A stretch of DNA of 37,610 nt from Marmoricola sp. (GCA_030151765.1 JASLCW010000264.1:1-37610); one strand, 5' to 3'; positions 14,410-23,256 are shown, counted from the stretch's first letter. Made by a program: numbers and translations. The notes: a model not told the origin generated them from the letters alone.

Positions 14410-15606
14410 CTATCGTGCGCTGGCGGCGGTCAGGAGGTCCTCGAAGCGGGTGGCGCAGTCGGCGAGTGCGAACTCCCGCTCGGCCAGTTCCCGCGAGGCT
14501 CGGCCGAGCTTCGTCCACATCTCCTGGTCCTCGAGCACCGAGCCGATCCAGGCGGCCGCCTCGCCCAGCGAATCGCTCTCCGGCGGTACGACGCATCCGC
14601 CCGCCTCGGCGATGAGGCTGGCGGCGAGGTTCTCCTCGGGGATCATCCCGAGGATCGGACGTCCCGCGCACAGGTAGGACAGCGTCTTGGAGGGCACGGA
14701 GAAGGCGCCCGCCTCCTTCTCGAGGAGGACGAGGAGTACGTCGCCGCTGCCCAGGACCTCCGGGAGCCGCTCGTAGGGCTGGAAGGGCAGTACGTCGATG
14801 GCGACGCCCTGCTTGGCCGCCTCGGTGAGGAGAACCTGCGTTGCCGGGCCCTCGTTCACGACGACCAGGCGAACGGGCTGGCCCGCCTCCTCGCGCACCC
14901 GCCGGGCGAGCTCGACGAGCAGGACCGGGTTGTGCTTGAGCCCGAGGGTGCCCGAGTAGAGCAGCGTCTTCTCCTCGGTCAGGCCGTGCTCCTCCGACCA
15001 TGCGTTGTCACGGGCGGTCGGGACGATCTCGTCGAGCGGCGCCCAGTTGGGGATCACCTCGACCTTGTCGGCGGTGCCCCATTCCTCGTGGACCGGAACG
15101 AAGGAGGGAGCGATCACGACGATCGCCTTTGCACGGCGTGAGCACCAGCGCTCGGCGATGGCGAAGATGCCCGCCACGACGGTGTAAGCGCGGCCGAGCT
15201 TGTCGCCGGCGAAGGAGCGCACCGCGATCGCGTAGACGTCCTGGTGCCACAGCACCCACGGCTTGCGCATGACCGCCATCAGGAAGGCGAAGACGACCAG
15301 GGTCGGGATCTGCGCGTTGGACACCAGCGTGATGTCCGCGCGGGTACGACGGGCCTGGTTGGCGAGTGCGAAGCCACGCTGCACCTCGTGGACCAGGCGC
15401 CGGCGGAAGCGCAGGTTGTCGATGCGCTTGGCGGAGCCGATGCCTTCGTAGGTGATGCCCTCCTCGCCGTTGGCGGTGAGCCGGCCCTTGCCGGAGACGT
15501 AGCCGGTGGCGAAGGAATGAGTGACGACATGACCCCGCCGGGCCAGCTCACGGCTGAGCTCGGCCTGGAAGGGGTGACCGCTGTGGTCGTGAACGAGGAT
15601 TCGCAC
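14410..15606 (-). CDS. Family 4 glycosyltransferase
   Basis: 398 aa GT-B fold enzyme of the WbuB-like GT4 group. The N-terminal domain begins VRILVHDHSGHPFQAELSRELARRGH, which is typical of a binder of lipid-linked acceptor. The C-terminal donor domain has LLYSGTLGLKHNP, VPSKTLSYLCAGRPILG and IPEENLAASLI; the acidic pair usually used for nucleotide-sugar contact is partly visible there. It probably adds a sugar to the repeat unit of the glycan. I prefer the GTG at 15606, with GAGGCGGG upstream, to the TTG just before it. It is the leftmost gene of the glycan locus, followed by glnR, and is read in the same direction as the epimerase at 15637. Confidence 0.85.
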   Translation of the reverse strand: MRILVHDHSGHPFQAELSRELARRGHVVTHSFATGYVSGKGRLTANGEEGITYEGIGSAKRIDNLRFRRRLVHEVQRGFALANQARRTRADITLVSNAQIPTLVVFAFLMAVMRKPWVLWHQDVYAIAVRSFAGDKLGRAYTVVAGIFAIAERWCSRRAKAIVVIAPSFVPVHEEWGTADKVEVIPNWAPLDEIVPTARDNAWSEEHGLTEEKTLLYSGTLGLKHNPVLLVELARRVREEAGQPVRLVVVNEGPATQVLLTEAAKQGVAIDVLPFQPYERLPEVLGSGDVLLVLLEKEAGAFSVPSKTLSYLCAGRPILGMIPEENLAASLIAEAGGCVVPPESDSLGEAAAWIGSVLEDQEMWTKLGRASRELAEREFALADCATRFEDLLTAASAR

Positions 15607-15636
15607 CAATCCCGCCTCTCAAAATCAGTGCAGTGA

Positions 15637-16620
15637 TCAGCCCAGCGAGAGCTTCACCTGGTCGTAGACCCAGGCATAGGTCTTGGCGAGACCGTCGGCC
15701 AGGGTGATGCTCGGCGCCCACCCGTAGGTGTCGATGATCTGGGTGTTGTCGGAATTGCGGCCGCGCACACCCTGCGGTGCGTCGAGCTGGTAGTTGCGCG
15801 TGCAGCGGATGCCCGCGATCTCCTCGACGATCGAGTAGAGCTGGTTGATCGTCACCAGTTCGTCGCTGCCCAGGTTGACCGGGATCGGGCTGTCACCGTG
15901 GAGGATCATCTGGCTGCCCTTGACGCAGTCGTCGACGTACATGAAGCTGCGCGTCTGCTCGCCGTCGCCCCAGATGTCGAGTTCGTGCTTGCCGGTGATC
16001 ACCGCGGTCGCGATCTTGCGGCACACCGCCGCCGGGGCCTTCTCGCGGCCGCCGGTCCAGGTGCCGTTGGGTCCGTAGACGTTGTGGTAGCGCGCGACGC
16101 GGGTGTCGAGGCCGAAGTCCTCGAGGAAGTGGCGGGCCATCCGCTCGGTGAAGAGCTTCTCCCAGCCGTAGCCGTCCTCGGGCATCGCCGGGTAGGCGTC
16201 GGCCTCCTTGAGCGCGGTCACCGAGGGGTCGGTCTGCTTGTCGGCGGCGTACACACAGGCCGACGAGGAGTAGAAGTAGCGCTCGACGTCGTGTTCCCGG
16301 GCGGCCTGGAGCATGTGCGTGCTGGTCAGCACGGTCAGCATGCAGAGAGCCTTGTTGTTCTCGATGAAGCCCATGCCGCCCATGTCGGCGGCGAGCATGT
16401 AGACCTGGCGGGCGCCGGCGGTCTGGGTCATCGCCTGGTCGAGGTGGGAGAGATCCGCCTGGACATTCTCCGCCTCGGGGTGCACCTGATACCACTCGTC
16501 GGTCGGCTTGACGTCGACGGATCGAACCGACAGGCCCTGACTCAGCAGGTCGGCAACGAGGTGACCCCCGATGAAACCGCCGCCACCTGCGACCAAGACA
16601 TCTACCGAACCGCCGGGCAT
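15637..16620 (-). CDS. NAD-dependent epimerase, GDP-mannose 3,5-epimerase-like
   Basis: 327 aa extended SDR. GGGGFIGGHL near residues 12-21 is the NAD loop, and YGWEK is the catalytic Tyr-xxx-Lys. The phrase ADMGGMGFIENNKA is the hallmark of GDP-mannose 3,5-epimerases, where it forms part of the active site. That activity converts GDP-D-mannose to GDP-L-galactose or GDP-L-gulose. Other epimerases of GDP-sugars remain possible. The ATG at 16620 has GGAGG 5 bases upstream. It is divergent from the GMD-like gene at 16735, which would use the same GDP-mannose pool. Confidence 0.82.
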   Translation of the reverse strand: MPGGSVDVLVAGGGGFIGGHLVADLLSQGLSVRSVDVKPTDEWYQVHPEAENVQADLSHLDQAMTQTAGARQVYMLAADMGGMGFIENNKALCMLTVLTSTHMLQAAREHDVERYFYSSSACVYAADKQTDPSVTALKEADAYPAMPEDGYGWEKLFTERMARHFLEDFGLDTRVARYHNVYGPNGTWTGGREKAPAAVCRKIATAVITGKHELDIWGDGEQTRSFMYVDDCVKGSQMILHGDSPIPVNLGSDELVTINQLYSIVEEIAGIRCTRNYQLDAPQGVRGRNSDNTQIIDTYGWAPSITLADGLAKTYAWVYDQVKLSLG

Positions 16621-16721
16621 CAGGACCTCCAGTACATCGAAATTTCCGTGAGTGGCGCACGCCCCCGACGCACAGGAAGGGAAACGACGATGTGCGCACA
16701 ACGTCACGGTGGGCGGTCGCC

Positions 16722-16727
16722 TACCCT
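16722..16727 (+). promoter_or_regulatory. -10 element of leaderless GMD-like gene
   Basis: TACCCT, 7 bases before the GTG at 16735. It favours that start over the ATG at 16690. Confidence 0.5.
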
Positions 16728-16734
16728 GACAGCC

Positions 16735-17727
16735 GTGACATTGGCATTGATCACCGGGGTTGCCGGGCAGGACGGCGTCTATCTGGCTCGTCATCTGCTC
16801 GCACGAGGCATCGATGTCGTGGGCACGGTGAACCCGCGATCGGGCGCCACCGACCGCGAGCAGACCTACCTCGGCGGCGCGACGATCGAGGCCGTCGACC
16901 TGACCGATCACGAGGGCCTGCGCGGCCTGATCGAGAAGTGTCGGCCCGACCTGACCTTCAACCTCGCCGGCATGAGTTCGGTGGCGCGCAGCTGGGCCGA
17001 GCCCGACACGACCTTCGCCCTCAACGCGACTGCGGTGGAGGTCGTCGTCGACGCGCTGTGCCGGTTGCGCGACGAGAGCGGTCGGGATGTCCGATTCGTC
17101 CAGGCGTCGACGGGCGAGGTGGGCATCGGCAGCAGCCCCTATGCGCGGGCGAAGGAGGAGGCGGAAGGGCTCGTGCGGGAGGCGCGGGACACCCGCGGCC
17201 TGCATGCGAGCATTGCGCGCCTGCACATTCACGACAGTCCGGTTCGCCCCGATTCCTTCGTGAGCCGCAAGATCACGGCCGGTGTCGCGGCGATCTCGCT
17301 GGGGCGCAGCGACCGGCTGGTGCTCGGCAACCTCGACGTGATCCGCGACTGGGGCTTCGCCGGCGACTATGTCGAGGCGCTGGCGGCGATGGCGGTGCAT
17401 CCCGAGCCGCTCGAGCTGCCGATCGGGACCGGTGTCGCGCACGATCTCGGCGAGATGGTCGCGCTCACCTTCGCCGCGGCGGGGATCGACGATCCGAGCG
17501 GGTACGTCGTACAGGACCCGGAGCTGATCCGCCCCGCGGACATCCCCGAGCTGGTCGCCGACCCGCAGCCCGCCCGGGAGGCACTCGGCTGGGAGGCGCG
17601 CACCGGATTCGCCGATCTGATCCGGCACATGGTCGACGTCGACGTACGGCGGCTGCAGTCCGATGTCGCCGAGAGCGTCGACTATCTCTTCCCGGTCAGG
17701 CGCCCGCTCGGAGCAGCGACGCCCTGA
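16735..17727 (+). CDS. GDP-mannose 4,6-dehydratase-like SDR with a shortened active-site loop
   Basis: 330 aa. ALITGVAGQDGVYLARHLL is the GMD-type cofactor loop, and Thr126, Glu128, Tyr136 and Lys140 keep the catalytic set in ASTGEVG and SPYARAK. FVSRKITAGVAAISLG and LGNLDVIRDWGFAGDYVEAL also match GMD. It differs in two places: the ~10-residue loop between the Glu and the Tyr (which holds PQNE and FxPRSP in true GMDs) is missing, and the NHESPRRGE segment is replaced by HIHDSPVRPDS. It may be a reductase or dehydratase for another NDP-sugar. Its last 32 bases overlap the end of the converging gene at 17696. Confidence 0.8.
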   Translation: MTLALITGVAGQDGVYLARHLLARGIDVVGTVNPRSGATDREQTYLGGATIEAVDLTDHEGLRGLIEKCRPDLTFNLAGMSSVARSWAEPDTTFALNATAVEVVVDALCRLRDESGRDVRFVQASTGEVGIGSSPYARAKEEAEGLVREARDTRGLHASIARLHIHDSPVRPDSFVSRKITAGVAAISLGRSDRLVLGNLDVIRDWGFAGDYVEALAAMAVHPEPLELPIGTGVAHDLGEMVALTFAAAGIDDPSGYVVQDPELIRPADIPELVADPQPAREALGWEARTGFADLIRHMVDVDVRRLQSDVAESVDYLFPVRRPLGAATP

Positions 17728-18766
17728 CCTTCAGGGCCATCGAGGCCCAGGTGAATCCCTGCGCGAAGTCCCGCCCCGCCTGCAGGTGGGCCGCGTCGAA
17801 GGACAGTGCCTCCTCCATCGCCGTCCGGAGATCGTCGGCCCCGACGGACCGGCAGACCGCGGCGTGGCCGCCGGTCACCTCGGCGAGGGCGGGATCCCGG
17901 GAGACGACGACCGGGATGCCGAGCCGCAGTGCCTCGGCTGCGGGGAGCCCGAAGCCCTCGAAGTCGGAGGGGAAGACGATCATCGAGGCTCCCGCGAAGC
18001 AGGCGGCGAAGGAGTCGTCGTCGAGCCAGGGCATCAGGGTGACCGCATCGGCGATGCCGAGCCGCTCCACCGACTGCTGCGCCGCCTCGCGGTCGCGCCC
18101 ACCCATGCCGACGAGCCGCAGCCGCCAGTCGGGGTGCGCCGTGCTGAAGGCGGCCCAGCCCTCGAGCACCGCCGCGACGTTCTTGTTGGCGAAATGGCCG
18201 AAGGCGAGGGCGTACTTCCCCTCGGGTGCCGGTCCGCGCCACCGCCGTGCGTGGTCGGAGCCGAGTTGGGTGGGCATGGCGTGCCGAGCCAGCCGGGGGT
18301 GCCGGTCGCGAAGGTCGTGGAAGGTGCGCTCGGAGATGCAGTAGATGCCGTCGGCACGGCTCATGGTCCACCGCCACGAGATGCCACGGGCGAGCCGTTG
18401 GCCCCGGGAGAACTGCTCCGGCCGGAGTTCGTGGCGCAGGTCGTAGAGGATCAGCCCCTGCGGGCACGGCGCGCCGATCAGGGTGCTCGCGGGTACGGCG
18501 GAGAGCACCGCATCCGCCCCCAGGCGCCGTGCGGCCCGGCGGACCGTGACCGAGCGCAGCCACAGGCCGCCGAGCGGGCCGGGCAGAGTCCGCGGCAGCC
18601 GATCGACCACCACGCCCTCCGGTGTCTCGAAGGGCGCGCCGTCAGGTCCCGAGAGCACCGTGATCCGGTCCTCGGGCAGTGCCTCGCGCCAGCCGTGCAG
18701 GAGATTGCCGACCACGATTCCGGTGCTGTCGGGACCGGCCGCGACAGCGTCGACGACGAGATGCAT
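17696..18766 (-). CDS. Family 4 glycosyltransferase
   Basis: 356 aa retaining GT-B enzyme. The donor-site pair E-x7-E is visible as EGFGLPAAEAL, preceded by MIVFPSDF and followed by GIPVVVSRDPALAEV, a standard GT1/GT4 signature. KYALAFGHFANKNVAAVLEGW starts the donor domain. The N-terminal half lacks membrane helices. The ATG at 18766 lies 11 bases after the stop of the methyltransferase upstream, so they are probably one operon. Its 3' end overlaps the converging GMD-like gene by 32 bases. It would transfer a sugar from a nucleotide donor to the growing oligosaccharide on the inner membrane face; which sugar is unknown. Confidence 0.87.
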   Translation of the reverse strand: MHLVVDAVAAGPDSTGIVVGNLLHGWREALPEDRITVLSGPDGAPFETPEGVVVDRLPRTLPGPLGGLWLRSVTVRRAARRLGADAVLSAVPASTLIGAPCPQGLILYDLRHELRPEQFSRGQRLARGISWRWTMSRADGIYCISERTFHDLRDRHPRLARHAMPTQLGSDHARRWRGPAPEGKYALAFGHFANKNVAAVLEGWAAFSTAHPDWRLRLVGMGGRDREAAQQSVERLGIADAVTLMPWLDDDSFAACFAGASMIVFPSDFEGFGLPAAEALRLGIPVVVSRDPALAEVTGGHAAVCRSVGADDLRTAMEEALSFDAAHLQAGRDFAQGFTWASMALKVRASLLRAGA

Positions 18767-18777
18767 GCGATCGCCGC

Positions 18778-19860
18778 TCAGACGGAGGTCGGAGCGGGCC
18801 GCTTGCGGGCCAGGATCCGGTAGGCGTGGTAGCTGTGCAGCAGCCGCGGGAGCACGACCCAGTCGATGAAGCGGGCCAGCGGCACGAAGGGCGCGGCGAT
18901 CACCTTGCCGATCAGGCGCCGTACGGCGGCGGTCCGCGGCGACGGCTGCCGCCGCCAGGGCGCGACATCGCCGGGGGCGATCCAGCTGAGGATCGTGGCC
19001 AGCACGATGAAGGCCTCCAGCGGGACGTGCGCTTCGCGGTGTACGACGGTCACCACCTCCATGCCGCGCTCCTCCAGAGCCGTGACGAGGTTGGGGCAGG
19101 TGACCATGTTGAGGTGCTCGGGCTGGTTCCAGCCGGCCCACCACGACCCGAAGATGCGGGCGGCGCGGCACTGCGGGTCGGGCTGCTCGATCAGCATCCA
19201 CCCGTCGTCCGCGAGGACCTCGACCGCGGCGTCGAGGTCGGCGTGCGGATCGCGGGTGTGCTCGAGGTAGTGGAACATGCTCACCTGGTCGTAGCGGCCG
19301 CTCAGCTGTCCGCTCAGCTCCGGGAGTTGGCCCTGATAGGCGGTCTCGATGCGGCCGGCCGCCTTGCCGGCGAGGACGCCGTCGGACATGTCCAGCCCGT
19401 CGAAGACGGTGCCGGGGAAGAGGCCCGCCGCGGTCTCGCAGAAGTGCGCGGAGGCGGTGCCGATGTCGAGCCACCGCCGGGGCCGGTCCGGACGGTTGTC
19501 GAGGACCGTCGAGGCGCGGCGCCGGTACATCTCGCCCATCGAGCCGAGATTGGCCTCGGCACGCTCGGCGTTGAGGCCGTCGTAGGTGTCGCGGTAGTAG
19601 AAGGTGAGGCCCTCGTCGGTGACGGGCGGGTTCTGGAAGATGTGCCCGCAGGAACGGCACTCGTCGAGCTGGAAGCGTCCGGGCTTGAACTGCCGGAGGT
19701 CGCGGCAGACGGTCTTCCGGCCGAGGCTGCTTCCGCCGCACCAGGGGCAGGTGCCGAGCCGGTCGCCGAGGAAACGCTCGACGCCGCCGGCGAGCTCGGT
19801 GTCGTAGTACGAACGAGCGATGGCCAGCTGGGAGCTATCGTCATCCGGCTCGACAGGCAT
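18778..19860 (-). CDS. Class I SAM methyltransferase with N-terminal zinc ribbon
   Basis: 360 aa. A zinc-ribbon head has CPWC near residue 38 and CRSCGHIFQNP near 69 (two CxxC pairs). The Rossmann core follows: WLDIGTASAHFCETA (motif I), DGLDMS, FHYLEHTRDPHADL and LIEQPDPQ. The C-terminal ~60 residues contain hydrophobic stretches (VIAAPFVPLARFIDWVVLP) that may bind the membrane. This fold is common among sugar methyltransferases in glycan loci. The start at 19860 is favoured because TAGGAT ends 7 bases before that ATG. An in-frame ATG at 19869 sits inside the -10 element. The following glycosyltransferase is 11 bases downstream. Confidence 0.83.
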   Translation of the reverse strand: MPVEPDDDSSQLAIARSYYDTELAGGVERFLGDRLGTCPWCGGSSLGRKTVCRDLRQFKPGRFQLDECRSCGHIFQNPPVTDEGLTFYYRDTYDGLNAERAEANLGSMGEMYRRRASTVLDNRPDRPRRWLDIGTASAHFCETAAGLFPGTVFDGLDMSDGVLAGKAAGRIETAYQGQLPELSGQLSGRYDQVSMFHYLEHTRDPHADLDAAVEVLADDGWMLIEQPDPQCRAARIFGSWWAGWNQPEHLNMVTCPNLVTALEERGMEVVTVVHREAHVPLEAFIVLATILSWIAPGDVAPWRRQPSPRTAAVRRLIGKVIAAPFVPLARFIDWVVLPRLLHSYHAYRILARKRPAPTSV

Positions 19861-19867
19861 GGCGGTC

Positions 19868-19873
19868 ATCCTA
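19868..19873 (-). promoter_or_regulatory. -10 element of leaderless methyltransferase
   Basis: TAGGAT on the minus strand, 7 bases before the ATG at 19860. Confidence 0.5.
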
Positions 19874-19957
19874 AACAGGCTGCGGGAGGCAGATCGGGCT
19901 TTTTGACCAGTTGCCGGACGTGGTCCGCCACCGGCAGCGAGAGGCCCCAGGTGACGC

Positions 19958-19963
19958 TAGTCT
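19958..19963 (+). promoter_or_regulatory. -10 element of leaderless gmd operon
   Basis: TAGTCT, 7 bases before the GTG at 19971. It probably drives the run 19971-24271. Confidence 0.5.
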
Positions 19964-19970
19964 GGCGCGC

Positions 19971-20951
19971 GTGTCGAGACGCGCTTTCATCACCGGAATC
20001 ACGGGCCAGGACGGCTCCTACCTCGCCGAGTTGCTGCTCAGCAAGGGGTACGAGGTCCACGGCCTGGTTCGCCGTGCGTCGACCCTGAACCGCAGCCGGA
20101 TCGACCACCTGCACGGCAATGCCGACCTGCACCTGCACTACGGCGACCTCACGGACGGGGTCAGCCTGGTCAACCTGATCCACGAGATCGCACCGCACGA
20201 GGTCTACAACCTGGGCGCGCAGAGCCACGTCAAGGTCTCCTTCGAGATGCCCGAGTACACCGCGTCGACCGACGCCGTGGGCACCCTGCGCCTCCTCGAG
20301 GCGATCCGGGCGGCGGGGCTGGACTGCCGCTTCTACCAGGCGTCGACCTCCGAGATGTTCGGCGCGACGCCGCCGCCGCAGAACGAGTCGACCGCCTTCT
20401 ACCCGCGGTCGCCGTACGGCGCCGCCAAGCTCTACTCGCACTGGGTGACGGTCAACTATCGCGAGGCCTACGACCTCTTCGCGGTCTCCGGGATCCTCTT
20501 CAACCACGAGTCGCCCCGCCGCGGCGAGAGCTTCGTGACGCGCAAGATCACCCTCGGCGTCGCCTCGATCAAGCTCGGTGTCGCCGACCATCTCGACCTC
20601 GGCAACCTCGAGGCCGTCCGTGACTGGGGCTATGCCCCGGAGTACGTCGAGGGCATGTGGCGGATGCTGCAGCACGACGAGCCTCAGGACTACGTGCTCG
20701 CCACCGGCGTCGGCACGACCGTGCGCGAGTTCTGCCAGGCGGCCTTTAGTCACGCGGGTCTCGACTGGGAGGAATACGTCCGCTACGACAAGCAGTACGA
20801 GCGGCCCACCGAGGTCGACGCTCTCCTCGGCGATCCGACCCGTGCCCGTGAGGTCCTCGGCTGGGAGCCCCGGACCAAGGCACCTGAACTGGCCGCCTTG
20901 ATGGTGGACGCGGACATCGAGCAGATGAGTCGACTGCTGGGACGCACATGA
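19971..20951 (+). CDS. gmd: GDP-mannose 4,6-dehydratase
   Basis: 326 aa. It converts GDP-D-mannose to GDP-4-keto-6-deoxymannose, the precursor of GDP-fucose, GDP-rhamnose and related deoxyhexoses. The cofactor loop TGITGQDGSYL is at 8-18, the catalytic Thr126 and Glu128 are in STSEMFG, Tyr149 and Lys153 in PYGAAK, and the family segments NHESPRRGESFVTRKIT and LGNLEAVRDWGYAPEYVEGM are intact. The start is the GTG at 19971, supported by the TAGTCT 7 bases upstream. The frame ends with ATGA overlapping the polymerase gene, so gmd leads a four-gene operon. No fucose or rhamnose reductase (Fcl or Rmd) is obvious, unless the GMD-like protein at 16735 serves. Confidence 0.93.
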   Translation: MSRRAFITGITGQDGSYLAELLLSKGYEVHGLVRRASTLNRSRIDHLHGNADLHLHYGDLTDGVSLVNLIHEIAPHEVYNLGAQSHVKVSFEMPEYTASTDAVGTLRLLEAIRAAGLDCRFYQASTSEMFGATPPPQNESTAFYPRSPYGAAKLYSHWVTVNYREAYDLFAVSGILFNHESPRRGESFVTRKITLGVASIKLGVADHLDLGNLEAVRDWGYAPEYVEGMWRMLQHDEPQDYVLATGVGTTVREFCQAAFSHAGLDWEEYVRYDKQYERPTEVDALLGDPTRAREVLGWEPRTKAPELAALMVDADIEQMSRLLGRT

Positions 20952-22243
20952 CCATTCAGAGTCGCGTGGCGACCGTGCTGATGGTGCTCCTCACCCCGGC
21001 ACTGGTCGCTCTTGCCATGACCGGAACACTCGGCATGGGCGCCGCCGTCGCGCTCTCGCTCGGCCTGCTCGGCCTTGCGGTGCTGGGCCGGGTGGGCATG
21101 GCCGCGCTCGCTCTCTGCGTTGCCTTCGGAACCGCGCCGATGTACCGCGGCATCGGGGGCATCGCCAATGTGGCGACGCCGACCGACCTCTTCATGGTCA
21201 TGGGCATCTTCCTGCTGCTGCCCGAGGTGCTCAGCCGCAAGAACCGTCTTCCCGCGATCTTCACGATCTCCGTGTTCGTGCTGGGCGGCGTCGGCCTGAT
21301 CGCCTCCGCGGCCAACGCCTCACCGGTGACCAGCGTCATCTACATGCTGCAGTGGCTGCTCTGTCTCGCGGTGCTCCCCGCCGTACTGGTGTTCTGGAGT
21401 CCCAGTGCCCGGATGATCAACGGACTCCTGTGGTGCTATCTCGGCGGACAGGCGCTCAGCACCGCGATGGCCTTCGTCCGTGGGCCTGCAGGAGGACCCG
21501 GTCGCTACCAGGGACTCAGCCACCACCCCAACGACTTCGGTCTGGCGGCGGCGGCGGCCATCGCGATCGTCTTCTTCCTCTTCCCCCGCATGCGCAGCCT
21601 CCAGGGCCAGCTCCTCCTGGGCATGGTCATGCTGCTGAACGTCGTCGCGCTGATCATGAGCGGCAGCCGCGGCGCCACGCTGGCCGCGGCCGCGGTGATC
21701 GTGATCGTCCCGCTGGTGGAGCGCTCCGCGGTCCTGACCTTCCTCGGCGGCCTGTTCGGCGCGATCGGGCTGGCGCTGCTGCCGACGCTGATCAAACTGG
21801 GCGGCCCCGGCAGTTCGCTGGGCCGTCTCGCCGGTGACGCCACCTCCGCCGGCTCCGACTCGGTGCGCGAGGCGGCGCTCACCGACGGCTGGCATCGCTT
21901 CCTGGCGGACCCCTTCTTCGGGACGGGCCTGGACCCCATCGTCGGCGCCTATCACAATCTCTTCCTCGAGTCAGCCGTCGCGGTCGGCGTGCTGGGCACC
22001 GCGGCGTACCTCGTCGCCCTCTGGGTGCTGACCCGGCCGCTGCTCGGCACGCTCTCCCTGCGGCGGCTGTCCTACCTGTCGTGGATCTTCATCGTCAGCG
22101 GCATCACCTTCCCGGGCATCGTCGACCGCACGATCGTGGTGCCGATGGCGCTGGCGCTGCTGGCGGCGGTGGAGAGGCCACCGGCCCAGGAGGCGACGGA
22201 CACGGAGCCCGCCGGCACCTCCTTCCCGGTGGCGATCCGGTGA
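20948..22243 (+). CDS. O-antigen ligase/polymerase-like membrane protein (Wzy-like)
   Basis: 431 aa polytopic protein with about ten to twelve hydrophobic helices. The Wzy_C/WaaL-type region is recognised from IMSGSRGATLAAAAVI, followed by WHRFLADPFFGTGLDP and AYHNLFLESAVAVGVLG, where family members keep Arg and His residues in a periplasmic loop. It would polymerise or ligate lipid-linked repeat units outside the membrane, after the flippase at 31882. Its ATG overlaps the gmd stop (ATGA) and its own stop overlaps the next GTG, so expression is tightly linked to gmd and the two glycosyltransferases. Confidence 0.85.
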   Translation: MTIQSRVATVLMVLLTPALVALAMTGTLGMGAAVALSLGLLGLAVLGRVGMAALALCVAFGTAPMYRGIGGIANVATPTDLFMVMGIFLLLPEVLSRKNRLPAIFTISVFVLGGVGLIASAANASPVTSVIYMLQWLLCLAVLPAVLVFWSPSARMINGLLWCYLGGQALSTAMAFVRGPAGGPGRYQGLSHHPNDFGLAAAAAIAIVFFLFPRMRSLQGQLLLGMVMLLNVVALIMSGSRGATLAAAAVIVIVPLVERSAVLTFLGGLFGAIGLALLPTLIKLGGPGSSLGRLAGDATSAGSDSVREAALTDGWHRFLADPFFGTGLDPIVGAYHNLFLESAVAVGVLGTAAYLVALWVLTRPLLGTLSLRRLSYLSWIFIVSGITFPGIVDRTIVVPMALALLAAVERPPAQEATDTEPAGTSFPVAIR

Positions 22244-23256
22244 CTGCGGTCGTCCTGATCGGCTTCAATCGCCCCGAGCACACCGCCCGCACTCTCGACG
22301 CGATCCGTACGGCGGCGCCCGAGCAGCTCTTCCTGATCGCCGACGGGCCGCGGGAGGACCACCCCGACGATGCCGCGCTGTGCGCGGAGACGCGCGCCGT
22401 CATGGATGCCGTCGACTGGCCGTGTCAGGTGCATCGTCGCTACAGCGAGGTGAATCTCGGCTGCGAGGGCAATGTCGAGACCGGCCTTGACTGGGTTTTC
22501 GCCCAGGTCCCCGAGGCCATCGTCTTCGAGGACGACTGCGTCGCCGACCCCACCTTCTTCGCGTACGCAGGCGACCTGCTGGAGCGCTACCGGGACGATC
22601 TGCGGGTGTGGCAGATCGCGGGTGGGAGTCACGGCGTACCCGCGTCCTACTTCGGCGAGGACAGCTACCGCTTCGCCTCATGGGCGAGCGTGTGGGGCTG
22701 GGCGACCTGGGCCGATCGCTGGCAGCGGCATCGCGAGATCTTCCCCCGCGACCATCAGGGTCCCGATGGCGATGCGCCGGTGCGCACCCGCCCGGCCGCG
22801 CCGCGCCCCGAGTTGCTCGTGACCAAGGGCGGGCGCGCCCACTTCGTCGAGGCCGCGACCTCCGACGACGTCATCCGCCACGGCTGGGACAAGCAGTGGT
22901 GGCTGACGATGATGACCGAGGGCGGCCTGGCCGCGACGCCGGCGGTCAACATGGTCCAGAACGTCGGCTTCGGCGCCGGCGCGACCCACGGCGTCTTCGA
23001 ACGCGAGACCGACCCGGCGCTGCCGATGCCGCTCCCGTTGCACCACCCCGCCGCCGTCGTACTGGACGTCGAGGTCGAGCGCGACCTGGAGTTGCTGCTC
23101 TCCCGCGTCGGCGGTCGCACCGTCGAGTTCGCCCGGCGGATGGTCACCAACCCCCGCGTGCGCAACGTGGGTCGCAAGGTCCTGCACAGCAATGCCATGG
23201 CGAGCGCCACCCGCTTCGCCTCCCGCATCACCGACCGAGGAGTGCCCCGTGACTGA
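22240..23256 (+). CDS. GT2-like glycosyltransferase (HlpA-like), copy 1
   Basis: 338 aa. A GT-A nucleotide-sugar transferase domain: AVVLIGFNRPEHTARTLDAI at the front, LFLIADGPRED, NLGCEGNVETGLDWVF, and the metal-binding acidic cluster VFEDDC near residue 93. SWASVWGWATWADRW is shared with its neighbour. Proteins of this type are often labelled hemolytic protein HlpA-like or sugar transferase. GTG start overlapping the polymerase stop. It is paralogous to the next gene over its full length. The donor and acceptor are unknown. Confidence 0.8.
   Translation: MTAVVLIGFNRPEHTARTLDAIRTAAPEQLFLIADGPREDHPDDAALCAETRAVMDAVDWPCQVHRRYSEVNLGCEGNVETGLDWVFAQVPEAIVFEDDCVADPTFFAYAGDLLERYRDDLRVWQIAGGSHGVPASYFGEDSYRFASWASVWGWATWADRWQRHREIFPRDHQGPDGDAPVRTRPAAPRPELLVTKGGRAHFVEAATSDDVIRHGWDKQWWLTMMTEGGLAATPAVNMVQNVGFGAGATHGVFERETDPALPMPLPLHHPAAVVLDVEVERDLELLLSRVGGRTVEFARRMVTNPRVRNVGRKVLHSNAMASATRFASRITDRGVPRD

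Noticed and set aside
16690..16734. Upstream ATG start for the GMD-like gene (15 extra residues)
   Set aside because: A TACCCT 7 bases before the GTG at 16735 and the usual family start at the cofactor strand favour the shorter form.
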